The position numbers were made by a program, and so were the translations under genes. From Sodiomyces alkalinus F11 (Eukaryota > Ascomycota > Sordariomycetes > Glomerellales > Plectosphaerellaceae): a stretch of 64,000 bases of DNA. Within the stretch, counting starts at the first letter, position 1; each line of letters begins with the position of its first letter. The stretch is taken from positions 465,397 through 529,396 of the forward strand of contig NW_021167094.1 of the NCBI RefSeq assembly GCF_003711515.1, given 5' to 3'. Shown here piece after piece: positions 21,100 through 31,923 of this stretch. The notes beneath the pieces are model-generated. The model was not told where the DNA came from. It was given only the letters and a program-made list of their open reading frames with translations, and made no database searches.

Positions 21100-23900
21100 A
21101 TAATATAAGTAGTATATAATTACTCGCTAATATCTATATTAGCACGAGAATCCTCCTAGTCCTAATTAACCCGATCCTAAATAGTATTATTATCACGGGT
21201 AAATAAGTCGTCGCCTATATTAGCCTAGTTAATCCCCTTATTATCGTTATTATCGCCTATTCTATTAGTTATAATACCCGGAAGGCCGCGTTATATAGTC
21301 GTATCGACGGGCTATAGAATGCTTTCGTTAAAGCTAGCGAGCTTTTGATGAAGAATCTCTTATCCACGCTCGGCGATATTAGGAGTATCCTAGCCTATAC
21401 GACCTAGCGTTAGGGTAATTATACTATCGTTATATAACTTAATAGTATAGCTGATAATATTAATTGTGGTAGAACCTGTTATATAGGTTCCTTTTAGTTT
21501 AGACTATAGAAGCCCTTTAATAGCCTTCCGGATTATAGTAATATAGTTACCATTTAGGGCTAGTTTCTTAAAGATAATATTGATATCATGGGTGCTATTC
21601 TTATAATACTTAATATCTAACGTATATATAGCGTTAATATACTCGAGAAGAAGATTAATACTCTTATACTAACTATTAGCTGTAACATAGCAGATTATAC
21701 CACCCTTAAGAACTGCCTCGCGGGTATAGTCATCGGAGACCTAAAGAAGCTATATAAAATAAAGTATTTCGGGGCTATAATTACTAGATTTCCTACCCTA
21801 AAATATAACTAGTAGCTATAGGATAATATCTCCGCGAAGACTATAGTCGCTATTACGAATAGCCTCGTATAGTAGTAGTAATAGCTTAATACTCTGTATT
21901 AGCCAATAATAGCTCCTATACTCGACGTTAATCGATCCGTTAGAGTATCAAGTAGTTTCGCCGGTCCACCTATTAATAGTAAAAACCTTCTACTAGATAC
22001 GGTCTAAAATACTCTTAAGCTTATCGGGGTTCTCTGCTATAAGTCGTGTTATTACCTCTTAAACGGTATCAATATACTATAGGGTAATAGGAATAAGGCT
22101 AAGATCACGTAGTTCTGCGATAATATACGTTAGGACCCGGGCCGTGAATCTATGCAGGAGAGCTAGTAGTGCTTAATAGTAATTTGCCTCCCTTTTAATA
22201 ATAGTTTTAGACCTCTTAAAGAACTAAATATCGGAAGATATAGTTATATTAGACTGAATACGGGAGTCCCCGGTATCCTAGAATATTCTAAAGAGTATCT
22301 GTATATAGTTAAGTTCGACGTGGAAGAGTACTAGAATAAAGAGTATCTAGTCCTTCCTTTCCCACGGATCTATTACCTTGATCTAGGACTGTTTAATACG
22401 ACGGATAAATAAAGTGGTCTTCTAGTTACTATATAGAAGTATTATACGATCGCCGGGCTTAAACTAGAGTCTTTTCTTAAAGAGCTCCTTATATAGGTTA
22501 TACGTGCCTTTAATAGTTCCCTTATTTTTAAAGATAGCGCTAAGCTAAAGTCAAGGACTATTATAGTAATCTACCGTAGTAACGGCTAGATGTATAGGAG
22601 GCTGTATCTGGGTAAACTGCTTTAATAGGGCGAGAGATATAAGATATCGAGATATCCTATTAAGCGATAGCTTCCTACGGAGGAGCTCGAGTACTATAGC
22701 CTTCGTAAAGCGGTGTTAGAGGTCGAATTAGCACTGTATAATCGGTCCGTTTAAGCTCGGGCAGTTTACTAATAGCGAGGTTATTAGGCTAATGAAATAA
22801 TCCTGCTTATTACTAGTAAGGTCCCTAACACGGTTTATAAAGTTAAAGTTATTATATATAATAACGGAATTAGGGTTATAAGCTACACGCTTAATATCTT
22901 CCTATTTATATAAACTATTAGTATTCTCCGGTATACCTAGACGGATATAATATACCGTGGCCTGCTTAGATATAGTATTTAGCTTCTCGTTAAGATAGGT
23001 ATACGATATAGTTACTCCTAGTCTCGCTATGGAATCGATAACTCGTTAAGGGGTGCTATTGGATAGTATATATACACCGAGGACCTATGGTAAAAATCGG
23101 TATATTCTGCCCGTATAGCTATATAGTAGGATACTAATAATAAGGTAGATTAAGACTTTATCTATATCCCTAGGAGTATTACGAGCCCACCGAATATCCT
23201 CTCTGCTCTCGTATTAGTTTAAGAGTAGCTAGGACAGGTATCGCACTAGACGAGGAGCTTACGATATAAGTAAGGGCTAAGCCTGCTAGAGACGAGTATT
23301 GAGCTAGGAGGTATTATAGACGGCGCTAATAGTGGATATATTATCGCTTCGGTTAACGAGAGGGTCTAAATTAGTAAAGAAGTCGTTAGTTATTAGAGTA
23401 TCTAGCTTCCTTCGTATAATCGTGGTATTATATTAAGAACGGGCCTCCCCCCTATCGTAGTTAACCTCTTTAAAAATAATAGATACACTAGTTTATTATA
23501 GGATCCGACGGAAGATAGCTATATTATTATCTCTTAGAGTATCGGTAAGCTAATAAGCGTGCCTAGGGTACTAAACCTATACCTTAAGTAAGGACTTAAT
23601 AGAATATAAGCCTATATAACCACGGCGATTCCTTAGAGAGTGCTAGGCGGCTTTAGTATCGGCGATAATTCCTTCGGGTATATCTTCGTCGTTAAAGGCA
23701 GTTCGTATATCGTCTTCTTAGCTTTCTAGGATAGTCGGTAATACCCGTAAAGCCGTTTACTTAAGCTAAGTAAGCTCCTGCTTACTTAGCTTACTAAGAT
23801 CACTAGAAAAAGAGCTCGATATCGCGATAAATTAGTACCGAAAGATAGCGTGACTCGTGAATAATCGATTACTATAATTAAAAGGATATTACTTACGTTA
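21100..23900 (-). pseudogene. Dead DUF6589-like gene
   Basis: On the minus strand, one frame from about 22490 down to about 21420 reads as a continuous protein once TAG/TAA are treated as lost Gln/Trp codons: GDRIILLYSN, then FILVLFHVELNYIQILFRIF, then NITISSDI-stop-FF, then RFTARVLTYIIAEL. The order (GDQ-like start, a hydrophobic HxxMN-like helix, an FFxR-like segment) resembles fungal DUF6589 proteins, which are often carried in repeats. Further upstream, to about 23870, the frame has similar character but I cannot name it. The match is from pattern memory, so the family call is tentative; that it is a ruined gene is clearer. It converges on the helicase relic. Confidence 0.45.
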
Positions 23901-24120
23901 CATTACGTTAAGAGAGTCTTTTAGTAAAATCTGCCTGGATAGCTTACGTGGATTACGGTTCCTATTACGTTTAGCTCTTAGACCTCCTTATAGCTAGGTT
24001 TAGGATATAATGATTTAAGTGATATAATTGGTTAGAACTAGATTAAATGGGGCTAGGTACGTATAATTGTATAATAATTGTACCTTTATGTTTTAGTTGT
24101 ATACAAATTCAGTTAAATTC

Positions 24121-24590
24121 ATAAGCCCTATAGCCATAAGGATGGTCTGAGCCTGCTGAGATAACGATGGAAGGTGTCCGGATGATGTTCAGACGGCATC
24201 GAGTATGTCTTGGCACTCTCCTTGAGTTCCAGTACCCCTACCCTACCTTACCTTCAGAAACTCGATCATCTCAAAAGTGCCGGTTACGACAGGACGCAGC
24301 ATCAGGTAGCCGAACTCCGACTACCTAACGAATGTCACTGCAGAGTATTCTGTACACTACCTAAGGTACAGAGTATCGTGCTGCTCTAAGGTAGCCAAGG
24401 TACATGCCCGTCGCCTCTTCTGTACTAAATACACGCCACCATACCATAAAGACACACCCTGCGATAAGATAAGAGTTGTTTCCAGCCAGGCCGGCCTCCA
24501 AATTTGAGCCTCTTCAAACTGACGAGAAGTGCAGGGTGCAGCTAGCCTGATCGCAAACTCCTTTTCCCCGTCCCCAGCTTCTCGAAAAAA
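24121..24590. promoter_or_regulatory. POP1 upstream region
   Basis: Normal-composition spacer between the RIP block and POP1. It has intergenic words such as CCTAAGGTAC and ends in CTCGAAAAAA just before the ATG. No TATA box is evident. Confidence 0.45.
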
Positions 24591-27500
24591 ATGCCTCCCA
24601 ATTCCGCTCTTTCCGGACCGTCCCTCAAATCTGCACTTTCAAATAAGCGAAAAGAGCCCGGCCCAAACGACAATGCCTCCAAGAAGTTCGGTGGTCGCGA
24701 CGGTGGCCGGCCGCCGAAGCGCGTCAAGATCCGAAGCGATAGGGAGATAGCCACCCAGGATCCCAGCCTGGCTCTGAAAAATGGCGAACTGGACCTGCAG
24801 GCCTTTCTCAACGCTCGCGAGTTCGAGATCCGGGCCCTCGAGGAGAGCATGCGCCACATCAAGGCCGAGTCCTCCACCCGGGCCTTCCAGCAGGTGCCCC
24901 GCGGCATGCGCCGAAGGACCGCGAGCCACAACGCGAAGAGGGTCCCCAAGAGACTGCGCCGCCGCGCCATCAAAGAGATGAACGAAGACAACACCCCGAC
25001 CGTCGTCCGCCGCCGGAGGAAGCCCAAAACCGCCAGGGCTAGGATACGTGCCGAGACGGCCAAGAGGCTGGGTATCCTCGCCGAGAAGAAACGCAAGCGC
25101 AAGCTCAAGGCCGCCCGCGAGAAGGCCGCGACGACGAGTGGTTCTACCCCCACAGAACCCTCCGCCACCACCGTCACCACCGTCACCACCGTCACCACCC
25201 GTCCGCCACGACCGAAAATCCGTCGTAACCAGCTCAACGAACCCCCCAAGCCCAAGTCCAAGTTCCGAAAGCGCCAGGCCCACAAGACGTGGCTGCCGAC
25301 CCATCTCTGGCATGCGAAGCGAGCCAGGATGACCGACCCGAAGAACCCTCTCTGGAGGTTCGCCATACCCTTGACCCCGAACGAGAAGGTGTACCGCCCT
25401 ACCCACCGTGCCCAGGGTGAAAAGGGGACGATCGTTTGGGACACGAGCTACATGAGCACCATCGGCCTATACGGTAATAACGAGAAGGGCGTGGAGCAGC
25501 TTCTCCGGAGGCTGGGCGTCACGCAAGAGAGCTGCTGGGACGAGAGGGGTCGCAGGTGGAGAGCCGGCACCCGCCACTGGACCGGCTTCCTTAGCAGGGA
25601 GACGAAACTCGGACGTCGTTTCATCTGTCCCGCCACCATCATCTGGAATCCGGCAAGTGCGGAAGAACCTCAGCAGCAGCAACAGAACGACCAGCAGCCA
25701 CCCGGTCCCGAAAACGACCAAGCCGCCGAGCCGGAAAGGAGCCAGACAAAGACGGCCCAGAGGCAACTGTTCTTCAGAGTCCACCCATCCGCCTTCCTCG
25801 AGCTGTTCGACGAACTACTACGCCTAGCCAAGATGCAGAACCCCCGTCTCTACATCGAGGATCTCCGCTTCGAGATTGGCAGCATCGAAATCACGGGGCC
25901 GGCTTCGACCGAGACGCTTCTGGGCATCCTTCACCCATACTATACCAAGCCCGACCTGAAAGAGAAGCATGCCGACGTCTTCGCCAGTTTGACGAGCCTG
26001 ACCAATCCTGCATCAACCCCGCCAAACTCGCTCCTAGCCTTCTCCATCATGGACCCGCGTCTGCGCTATCCACCGCGACGCGCGCCGACCGACTCGGATG
26101 ACGAAAAGGCGCAGAACAAGCTTCTCGATACCCTCGCCAAATGGCCCGCCGACGAACACGTGAGACTCAGACCCCACGCACTATTTGATAGGAATGTCCG
26201 CTTCAACGCCACAAAGCTGCCGTCCCAAAAGTCCATCGATCGCCGAAAAGGGGCCAAGCTTCCCGGCACCGATCTCGAGCCTAGCGTCGCAGATCCCCCA
26301 TTGCCCATCATTCTCCTAGCATCCCGTCCCGGAAATGTCGCCGCCCAAGCCCAAGGCACGTGGACCCTTCTCGCCCCTTTCAAGTGCATCCAGCCCCTAT
26401 GGTACAGCCTCGTACACTTCCCTCTCTCGTCGGGAGGCAATCCGCGGTTCGGCGGTCTGAACGAGGCAAGGCAGGTGCCCTTCGAGCGGGGACAGCCCAG
26501 TTTCCCCTTTGATTTCCTGGGGACCGATGCGGGAGCGCAGTGGGAGGCCGAAGAGCGGGCCAGGAGGAAGCGAGACTGGGAAAGGAGGCCCAAGAGCAAA
26601 AGGACGGCATGGGACGCCCTGGACCTCGGGGCCGGCCGTAAGGGCGAAATCGGCGACGGATGGGCTTGTCATCTCGAGCACATCTTCCGCCTCGAGGAGG
26701 GGGCTCGAGACTCGGCGCAGCTGTCACCCGACAGGATGGACATTGACGGGGCTCCGCCGGCTGGCGAGAAAGACGCCAAGGCCGAGGCTCCTCCTCCAGC
26801 AGCCGACTCTCTGAAGCTCATCCAGCGCCTCTCCAAAGAATCCTTCAAGGAGCTGATCTCGTCCAAAACCTCCCCGCCCCCACCCCCACCCGATAACTCC
26901 ATCATCACCGTCTCCATCACCCTCACGTCCCGCGGCGTCGCCAACCCCTGCGCGAGAATCTACCGCCTTCCCTCCCGCCCAGCGCCCCAACCCCCCTCCT
27001 CCTCCGCCGAAGTCCCCGCCTCGGCCCCGCCCCCGCAATCTCCATCCAAAAAGAGCCGCCTCCCCCCCGATCTCCGCGACCAATGGCTCGCGCGTCTCCC
27101 GCCCTCCTCCTCCGCCCGCCTCGCACTCAAAGGGTCGAAATCGAAACCCCACTCGAACACAACACCATCAACAACGACAACGACAAGCAGCAGCCGCCGC
27201 CGCCGCCGCTTCCCGCCGGACGCGGACATGCAAACCCGCAAGCGCATCCTAGCCGCGTCCCTCCTCGCCGCCGCCGCCACCCCTCCGCCCGCCCCGTACC
27301 CGCCGCCCCGGCCGAACCAGACCGATATGGGAGGCCACCCCCTCGTGCCGGACGAGGACGACCTGATCGGGTTCGTGACGACGGGGGCGTTCACCCTCAG
27401 CGAGGGCAAGGGGACGGCCGTGGGGTCGATTGCCGTCCACAAGGCCGTCGAGGCGCTGCAGGAGGCCAGGAGGGGGGGCGGGGGCGGGGGCGGGGGCGGG

Positions 27501-27593
27501 GGCGCGGGCAGGGACGACAGCGAGGGGAGGTTATGCATTGTGCGGAACGCCGGGGAGAACGTTGGATGGCTGGCGAGGTGGGAGGTCGTGTGA
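24591..27593 (+). CDS. POP1: RNase P/MRP protein subunit POP1
   Basis: Single exon, 1000 aa. The N-terminal POP1 domain has the expected order: LNAREFEIRALEESM, then QQVPRGMRRRTASHN with RRLRRRA-like basic text, then KTWLPTHLWHAKRARM. The central POPLD domain reads PIILLASRPG, a GTWTLLAPF core, LWYSLVHFPLSSGGNPRFGGLN and FPFDFLGTDAG. A C-terminal domain ends with IGFVTTGAFTLSEGKGTAVGSIA, as in Pop1 of other fungi. Pop1 scaffolds the RNA in RNase P (tRNA 5' maturation) and RNase MRP (rRNA processing) in the nucleus. Species-specific low-complexity inserts are present: a Thr-Val-Thr repeat near 25166, Gln near 25672, Pro/Ser near 26990, and a run of ten Gly near 27473-27502. The last comes from repeated GGGGGC. 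Confidence 0.94.
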   Translation: MPPNSALSGPSLKSALSNKRKEPGPNDNASKKFGGRDGGRPPKRVKIRSDREIATQDPSLALKNGELDLQAFLNAREFEIRALEESMRHIKAESSTRAFQQVPRGMRRRTASHNAKRVPKRLRRRAIKEMNEDNTPTVVRRRRKPKTARARIRAETAKRLGILAEKKRKRKLKAAREKAATTSGSTPTEPSATTVTTVTTVTTRPPRPKIRRNQLNEPPKPKSKFRKRQAHKTWLPTHLWHAKRARMTDPKNPLWRFAIPLTPNEKVYRPTHRAQGEKGTIVWDTSYMSTIGLYGNNEKGVEQLLRRLGVTQESCWDERGRRWRAGTRHWTGFLSRETKLGRRFICPATIIWNPASAEEPQQQQQNDQQPPGPENDQAAEPERSQTKTAQRQLFFRVHPSAFLELFDELLRLAKMQNPRLYIEDLRFEIGSIEITGPASTETLLGILHPYYTKPDLKEKHADVFASLTSLTNPASTPPNSLLAFSIMDPRLRYPPRRAPTDSDDEKAQNKLLDTLAKWPADEHVRLRPHALFDRNVRFNATKLPSQKSIDRRKGAKLPGTDLEPSVADPPLPIILLASRPGNVAAQAQGTWTLLAPFKCIQPLWYSLVHFPLSSGGNPRFGGLNEARQVPFERGQPSFPFDFLGTDAGAQWEAEERARRKRDWERRPKSKRTAWDALDLGAGRKGEIGDGWACHLEHIFRLEEGARDSAQLSPDRMDIDGAPPAGEKDAKAEAPPPAADSLKLIQRLSKESFKELISSKTSPPPPPPDNSIITVSITLTSRGVANPCARIYRLPSRPAPQPPSSSAEVPASAPPPQSPSKKSRLPPDLRDQWLARLPPSSSARLALKGSKSKPHSNTTPSTTTTTSSSRRRRRFPPDADMQTRKRILAASLLAAAATPPPAPYPPPRPNQTDMGGHPLVPDEDDLIGFVTTGAFTLSEGKGTAVGSIAVHKAVEALQEARRGGGGGGGGGGAGRDDSEGRLCIVRNAGENVGWLARWEVV

Positions 27594-28126
27594 CCCAAAG
27601 CCGCACCTCGAAGATTCAGTGCTTACCTATACACCCATGTGCTCGCATTTGCGCCAGGGTTAGTTAGGATGCAGAGGCACACGCTCATAATTATAATGGA
27701 ATGTTTTGTTTTGGCATCTGAATCATGGGAACTGAATATATATTTCTTCGTATAAAGCCGAACGACTTGCTGCGTACAACAGTGTGGGCCCGCAGTAGTA
27801 TCACCACCATGAACCAAGGGATCTAATGCGCCGAGCGCTTCTTTTCGCTAAACTGTCCGTAAAACGCCTCGCCGTGGTATATCCATAGTAACAGCCACCC
27901 GGTCCTGGGGGTGTTTCCGGGTCCAAAAAAAAAACATTCACGAGTCTCGTCCATGCAATTATGTTCATAACCCTTAAAGGTACTCGCTGTGCCGGCATCG
28001 TGCCAGGAGAAATAAAACAAAACGGGGGTGAAAAAGGCAAAAAAGCCCGGAAAAAAAAAAGGCAGAGAAAGGTAGAAAGATAAAGAGGTAGGAAAGGGAC
28101 CGTAAAGAGAGTCAAGCCGATCAAGG
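27594..28126. other. Convergent 3' spacer POP1/EAF
   Basis: 3' flanks of two converging genes, with A-runs at 27926-27935 and 28049-28060. No gene is seen. Confidence 0.5.
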
Positions 28127-29571
28127 CTAGTCCTCCTCGCTAACCTCACTCTCTTCGCCCGCATCCCCACTGTTGGCAGCTTGCTCCAGAGCATCCTCGA
28201 GCTCGGCCTCCAAATCCAATTCGTCCTCCACCCCGGCATCCACATCCATCTGTTCAGCTTGGTGTCGCTGGTGCTGCTGTTGTCCACCGGCAGGCGCAAC
28301 GTGCACATCCTCAAACTCGTCTTCTTCGTCCTCGTCGTCCTCCTCATTATCGTCGCCGGCATGGTGATACGGCGCATGCCGATTATTGACGGGACTGGGC
28401 AGCTTGAACCCGTCTTCCTCGGGCTCAGATTCCCCATCGGCATCGTCGGCCTCCGAGTCGCGGAGGAACTCGGAGAAGCGCCGGACCGTGAGGCGCTGGG
28501 CGGGGAAAGCGGGCGAGAAATCGGCACCGCCGCCGCCGCGGGACCGGGGCGGTTCGTCCGGGTATTCGATGGTGAGGCCGATGTCCTCGTCGTCCTCGTC
28601 GTCGTCTTCGTCTTCTTCTTGCTCTTGGCGACGGCTGCGCTTGTCCTTGTCCGTGTCCTTGTCCTTGTCCTTGTCCTTGTCCCGCTTGGTTGTTGTTGCT
28701 GTTGTTGCTGTTGTTGTTGTCTCGGCGGGCGCAGTGGTGGTCTTCGGTTCCGGTGGACGGTTGTTCTGCGGGAGTGCGAGCTGGACCACCTTGGCTTCTT
28801 TCTTCTTGTCTGGTTTTGTTTGCCCCGCGGGAGTGGAGGGGCCTTGCTTGCGGGTGATGGCGTTGGTGGCGGCGGCATTGCTGTTCTTCAGGGAAGATTG
28901 TTTGACGGATGGCTTGGCGGCGGCTTTGGCGGTGGGTTTGGTGCCTGCCGCTGTTGCTTTCCGCGCGCCTTGGACTGGTTCGGGTGGTGATGGTGTAGGT
29001 GATGTGTCAAGGTGTTGGAACTGTTCCCTCAGGGCCTCTGGGTCGGTGTTGTTGGGGGTACGGGTGAGGTTCATGTGGAAGGTGGAGTCGATGCGGTCGA
29101 GGATGAAGGCCTTCTTCGCGGCATCAAAGTAAAGGACGTATTGACTCTTGTCGGTCGTCCGAGTGCCTGAATAGCTATATTTTCCACCATCGCTGTCTTC
29201 GAGGGAGAGCTGGAAGTTGGACTCATTGCCGGGCGTGGCGGGCTTTAGCGTCGATGGGGTGGTCGCTGCGTCCGATGATAATGGCTGGGGTTTGTGGTTG
29301 TCTGGGTGATGAGAGTGGGCGGTCAGCTTCATTCCACCCGAAGACGGAGTCTCCCGAGGTTCTCTCTGAGCAAAAACTTACATTGAACTGCTGTGAAGAC
29401 ATCGGTCTGCGTGCCGCCCAGCAGGGTGTCACTGAGGATGACGGGATACTGGCCGGTCTTGGTGGGGTCAATGATTCCATTGAGAATGCCATTAGGTTGG
29501 CTGGTGGGAGGGCCAGCGGCTCCCGCCCTGGAAGGAGCCCTTTCTCTCTGGTTAGGGCGGAGGGCCGACAT
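28127..29571 (-). CDS. RNA polymerase II elongation factor EAF (ELL-associated factor)
   Basis: Two exons on minus, 29571-29382 and 29301-28127, 454 aa from the start chosen here. The intron has donor GTAAGT, branch GCTGAC and acceptor CACCCAG. Joining gives DVFTAVQYNHKP, which fits the EAF family. The EAF domain contains [13 protein letters not shown], then [17 protein letters not shown], then [21 protein letters not shown]. It is followed by a long disordered acidic tail ([14 protein letters not shown], repeated DKDKDKDKD) with activator-like character. EAF partners ELL to stimulate Pol II elongation. The start is uncertain: the frame stays open upstream to about 30048 through a Pro-rich stretch, with ATGs at 29811 and 29913. 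I chose 29571 because the DNA beyond has intergenic words. Confidence 0.83.
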
Positions 29572-31923
29572 CCTGTGGCTATGGAAGACGGCAGGTGGGC
29601 GACGTTGAGGGACAGGAGGACGACGACGATGCGAGTTGGAGATGGTCCCGGTGGGTGGAGGTGGTGCGGCAGCAGCTGCTGCTGTTGGATCACTGACACG
29701 GACATGTAGATGGGCAGGTGGTCGCCCGGAAGCAGTACGCAGACGCGGGTGGGGACCACCCGTACCCGTGCTTTCTGATGGGTCCGATCGCTTAACAGGG
29801 GAGCGAGACATTGGAGGATTGGGGGCTGGTGGGGGTGGTGGGGGTAGTGGACCCGCCGACCAAGGTATCCGTAACCCGCTCGGTACAGCGTAAGTAGTGC
29901 CTTCGTAGGTCATTATGGAGTATCTGTACTTCGTACTTCCGTACCACGTACAGGAAGAGGTGGCCGTGTGTGACGGATCAGAGAGCTCCCGCCTTAGACA
30001 GGTAGCTTTTAGTGGTCGAGACCCCCTTCGCCAAGCACTCCCGGCCACTGGGTATTAGGATATCTTTGCACGGGAGGTGATCCTGGAACGGCAAGTCGGG
30101 AGCCTTGTCCGACTTGGGGATGTAAGAAAGCAGAAGATAGACTGACGATGCAGCTCGAGTTATCAATATCGTGTTGCGGGTCGTTTGTAGAGGTTTATGT
30201 AAATACCCAAATGGATGAAATGGCTTTGTAAGTGCAGAAGTGCAGTGCTTGGTCAAGATGAACGACGTAAAAGGGCAAAGAAATGTAGGGAAGGCCAGGC
30301 TGGCCTGAGAATAATTACGAAGTGGCTTGAACCATTCTTTGGAGCCATCGTGTTTTGCCTTTTTTTTCTACCTACCTTATGTTGAACACACGCGACTTGA
30401 TACGGGTCCTTTTAACTTTGTATGCGACATGGTTCCTTTATTTGTTCATTGTTGAATTGATCAGGCATTGCGGAGTCACGAAACAATGAATATCTAACAA
30501 TGTAAAAGAAAACGGCCGTCATATGAATCAAGACAAATTTGAATAATATAAAGAACCAAGAAAATCATAAAACGAAACATGACAAGAGACAGAATAGCAC
30601 CATACGCCTCATCGCTTTGCCGCGCTCTTTCTCTGTTGCCAGAGTAGGATCACTTCTTGCCTTGCAGAGTCAAAGTAGCCTGAACACTCAGACAACACTC
30701 AGTCTTTCTTTCGGGCTTTCACGAAAGGGCGGTTGAGTCATGTTTTATTTAGTTCTTCAACCAACAAAAACAAAGGAGGTACGACAGGGCCTCGGTTCTG
30801 GATACGATGCCGTACGTGGTCTGGTCTCCGGTCGGTAAAGTCGGAGTCGGCGGAGAGAGCAAAGGAAAAGGTGAGAGTTGAGAGGTACGGATATCCGCAA
30901 GCAGTACCTTAATACCTTATCCATCCATCCGTACTCCGTACCGGCAACCCGTCCCGACGTCGGCTTTCACATATGGTAATAAGCTGAGTAAGTGAATAAT
31001 GAACGACTGGAAGACGGGCAGAGCACAAAGCACTCGTACTCCGTACCTCTATATCAGGAGTATTTCTTTACCGCCCACGAATGCCGGTCCCAAAAGCCTC
31101 GGCTATCGACGGCTAAACCATAAAGTCGGGATCTCGGACTCCTGTCACGACAGTAACGGGTCTGCTCTTCTGGTCTTTTTGTCCTTTGGTTTAGAAGATT
31201 ACTCTTTTTTGTATATAATCTGTTGCCGTAGGTATCATAAGAATTGGTACTCCGTGCCTATTCCGCAGATTATTACGAAAGCGTTGAATAAAAAGCAGCT
31301 CAGGAAATACGAATAACCTCGGATTTAAAAGGTGGGATGTTCTTCTTAATACCTACTCCGTATTCTACTGAGTAAGGTACCTTACGCGGGAACTTTTGGT
31401 TGGCCCGCGGCAAAGCATTTCCCGTCGTACCCCCAGACCAACAGACCTCTGGACCAATCAACTTCATTCTCTCCCGTTACGTTACCGCTCGGGGTCGACT
31501 CCATTGATCAATACCTACGGTACTTACGGTACCCTAAGCTTTCTGGCTGGGGCCCTTAGACCTGTTTGAGCCGAGACCAGACCGAGACCGAGAGAGCGCG
31601 GCCAATTGCTAGAACGAATTTATTATCTTTTATCTTCGAGGGGCATAAGTTTCGTCACTTTTTCTCCCTTCTTGCCTTCCTCATCTATATCTCCATTACG
31701 TCCCCCCAACGAACCAGAGAGACCAAAAGGTCGAACAAGAAACGAAAAAGACGGAAAAGCGAGCGAGAGAAGGACGCACACCGTGAAGTGATCGCGTTGT
31801 CATCTTCTCTATCTCTTCTTCTTCTTCTTCGTCAATTGGCCTCGATCCTTTTGACGTAAAGGGGACAAAAAAAGAAAGAAGAAAAAAACGAACAAACGAC
31901 GCCAAATACCGGTCCAATCGATC
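29572..31923. other. Long divergent spacer EAF / methylcitrate dehydratase
   Basis: About 2.3 kb. It may include extra EAF N-terminal coding up to 29913. The rest has no convincing frame. It contains TACTCCGTAC-type words near 30930, 31040, 31245 and 31350 and GGTACC at 31376 and 31528. A pyrimidine-rich leader with CTT repeats lies at 31805-31830, ahead of the dehydratase ATG. Confidence 0.5.

Larger units (their letters stand above)
16850..24120. mobile_element. RIP-destroyed repeat element with two dead genes
   Basis: About 7.3 kb of AT-rich DNA stands out sharply from its flanks. TA steps are everywhere, CA and TG are scarce, and CG is kept. That pattern points to CpA-to-TpA mutation (RIP) acting on both strands, not random AT enrichment. 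No frame over 60 codons survives. Reading TAA/TAG as former CAA/CAG/TGG codons recovers two converging coding regions, a helicase on plus and a DUF6589-like protein on minus, separated by simple repeats at 19777-20930. I could not find clear terminal repeats or a target-site duplication, so the element class is open and the ends are approximate. RIP normally needs a second copy elsewhere in the genome. Confidence 0.8.

Noticed and set aside
16850..24120. Centromere or plain AT-rich isochore
   Set aside because: Ordered helicase motifs are readable through the stops, so this was coding repeat DNA.
28181..28990. 269-aa plus frame opposite EAF
   Set aside because: Shadow of the acidic EAF tail; the minus strand carries the recognisable EAF domain and intron.
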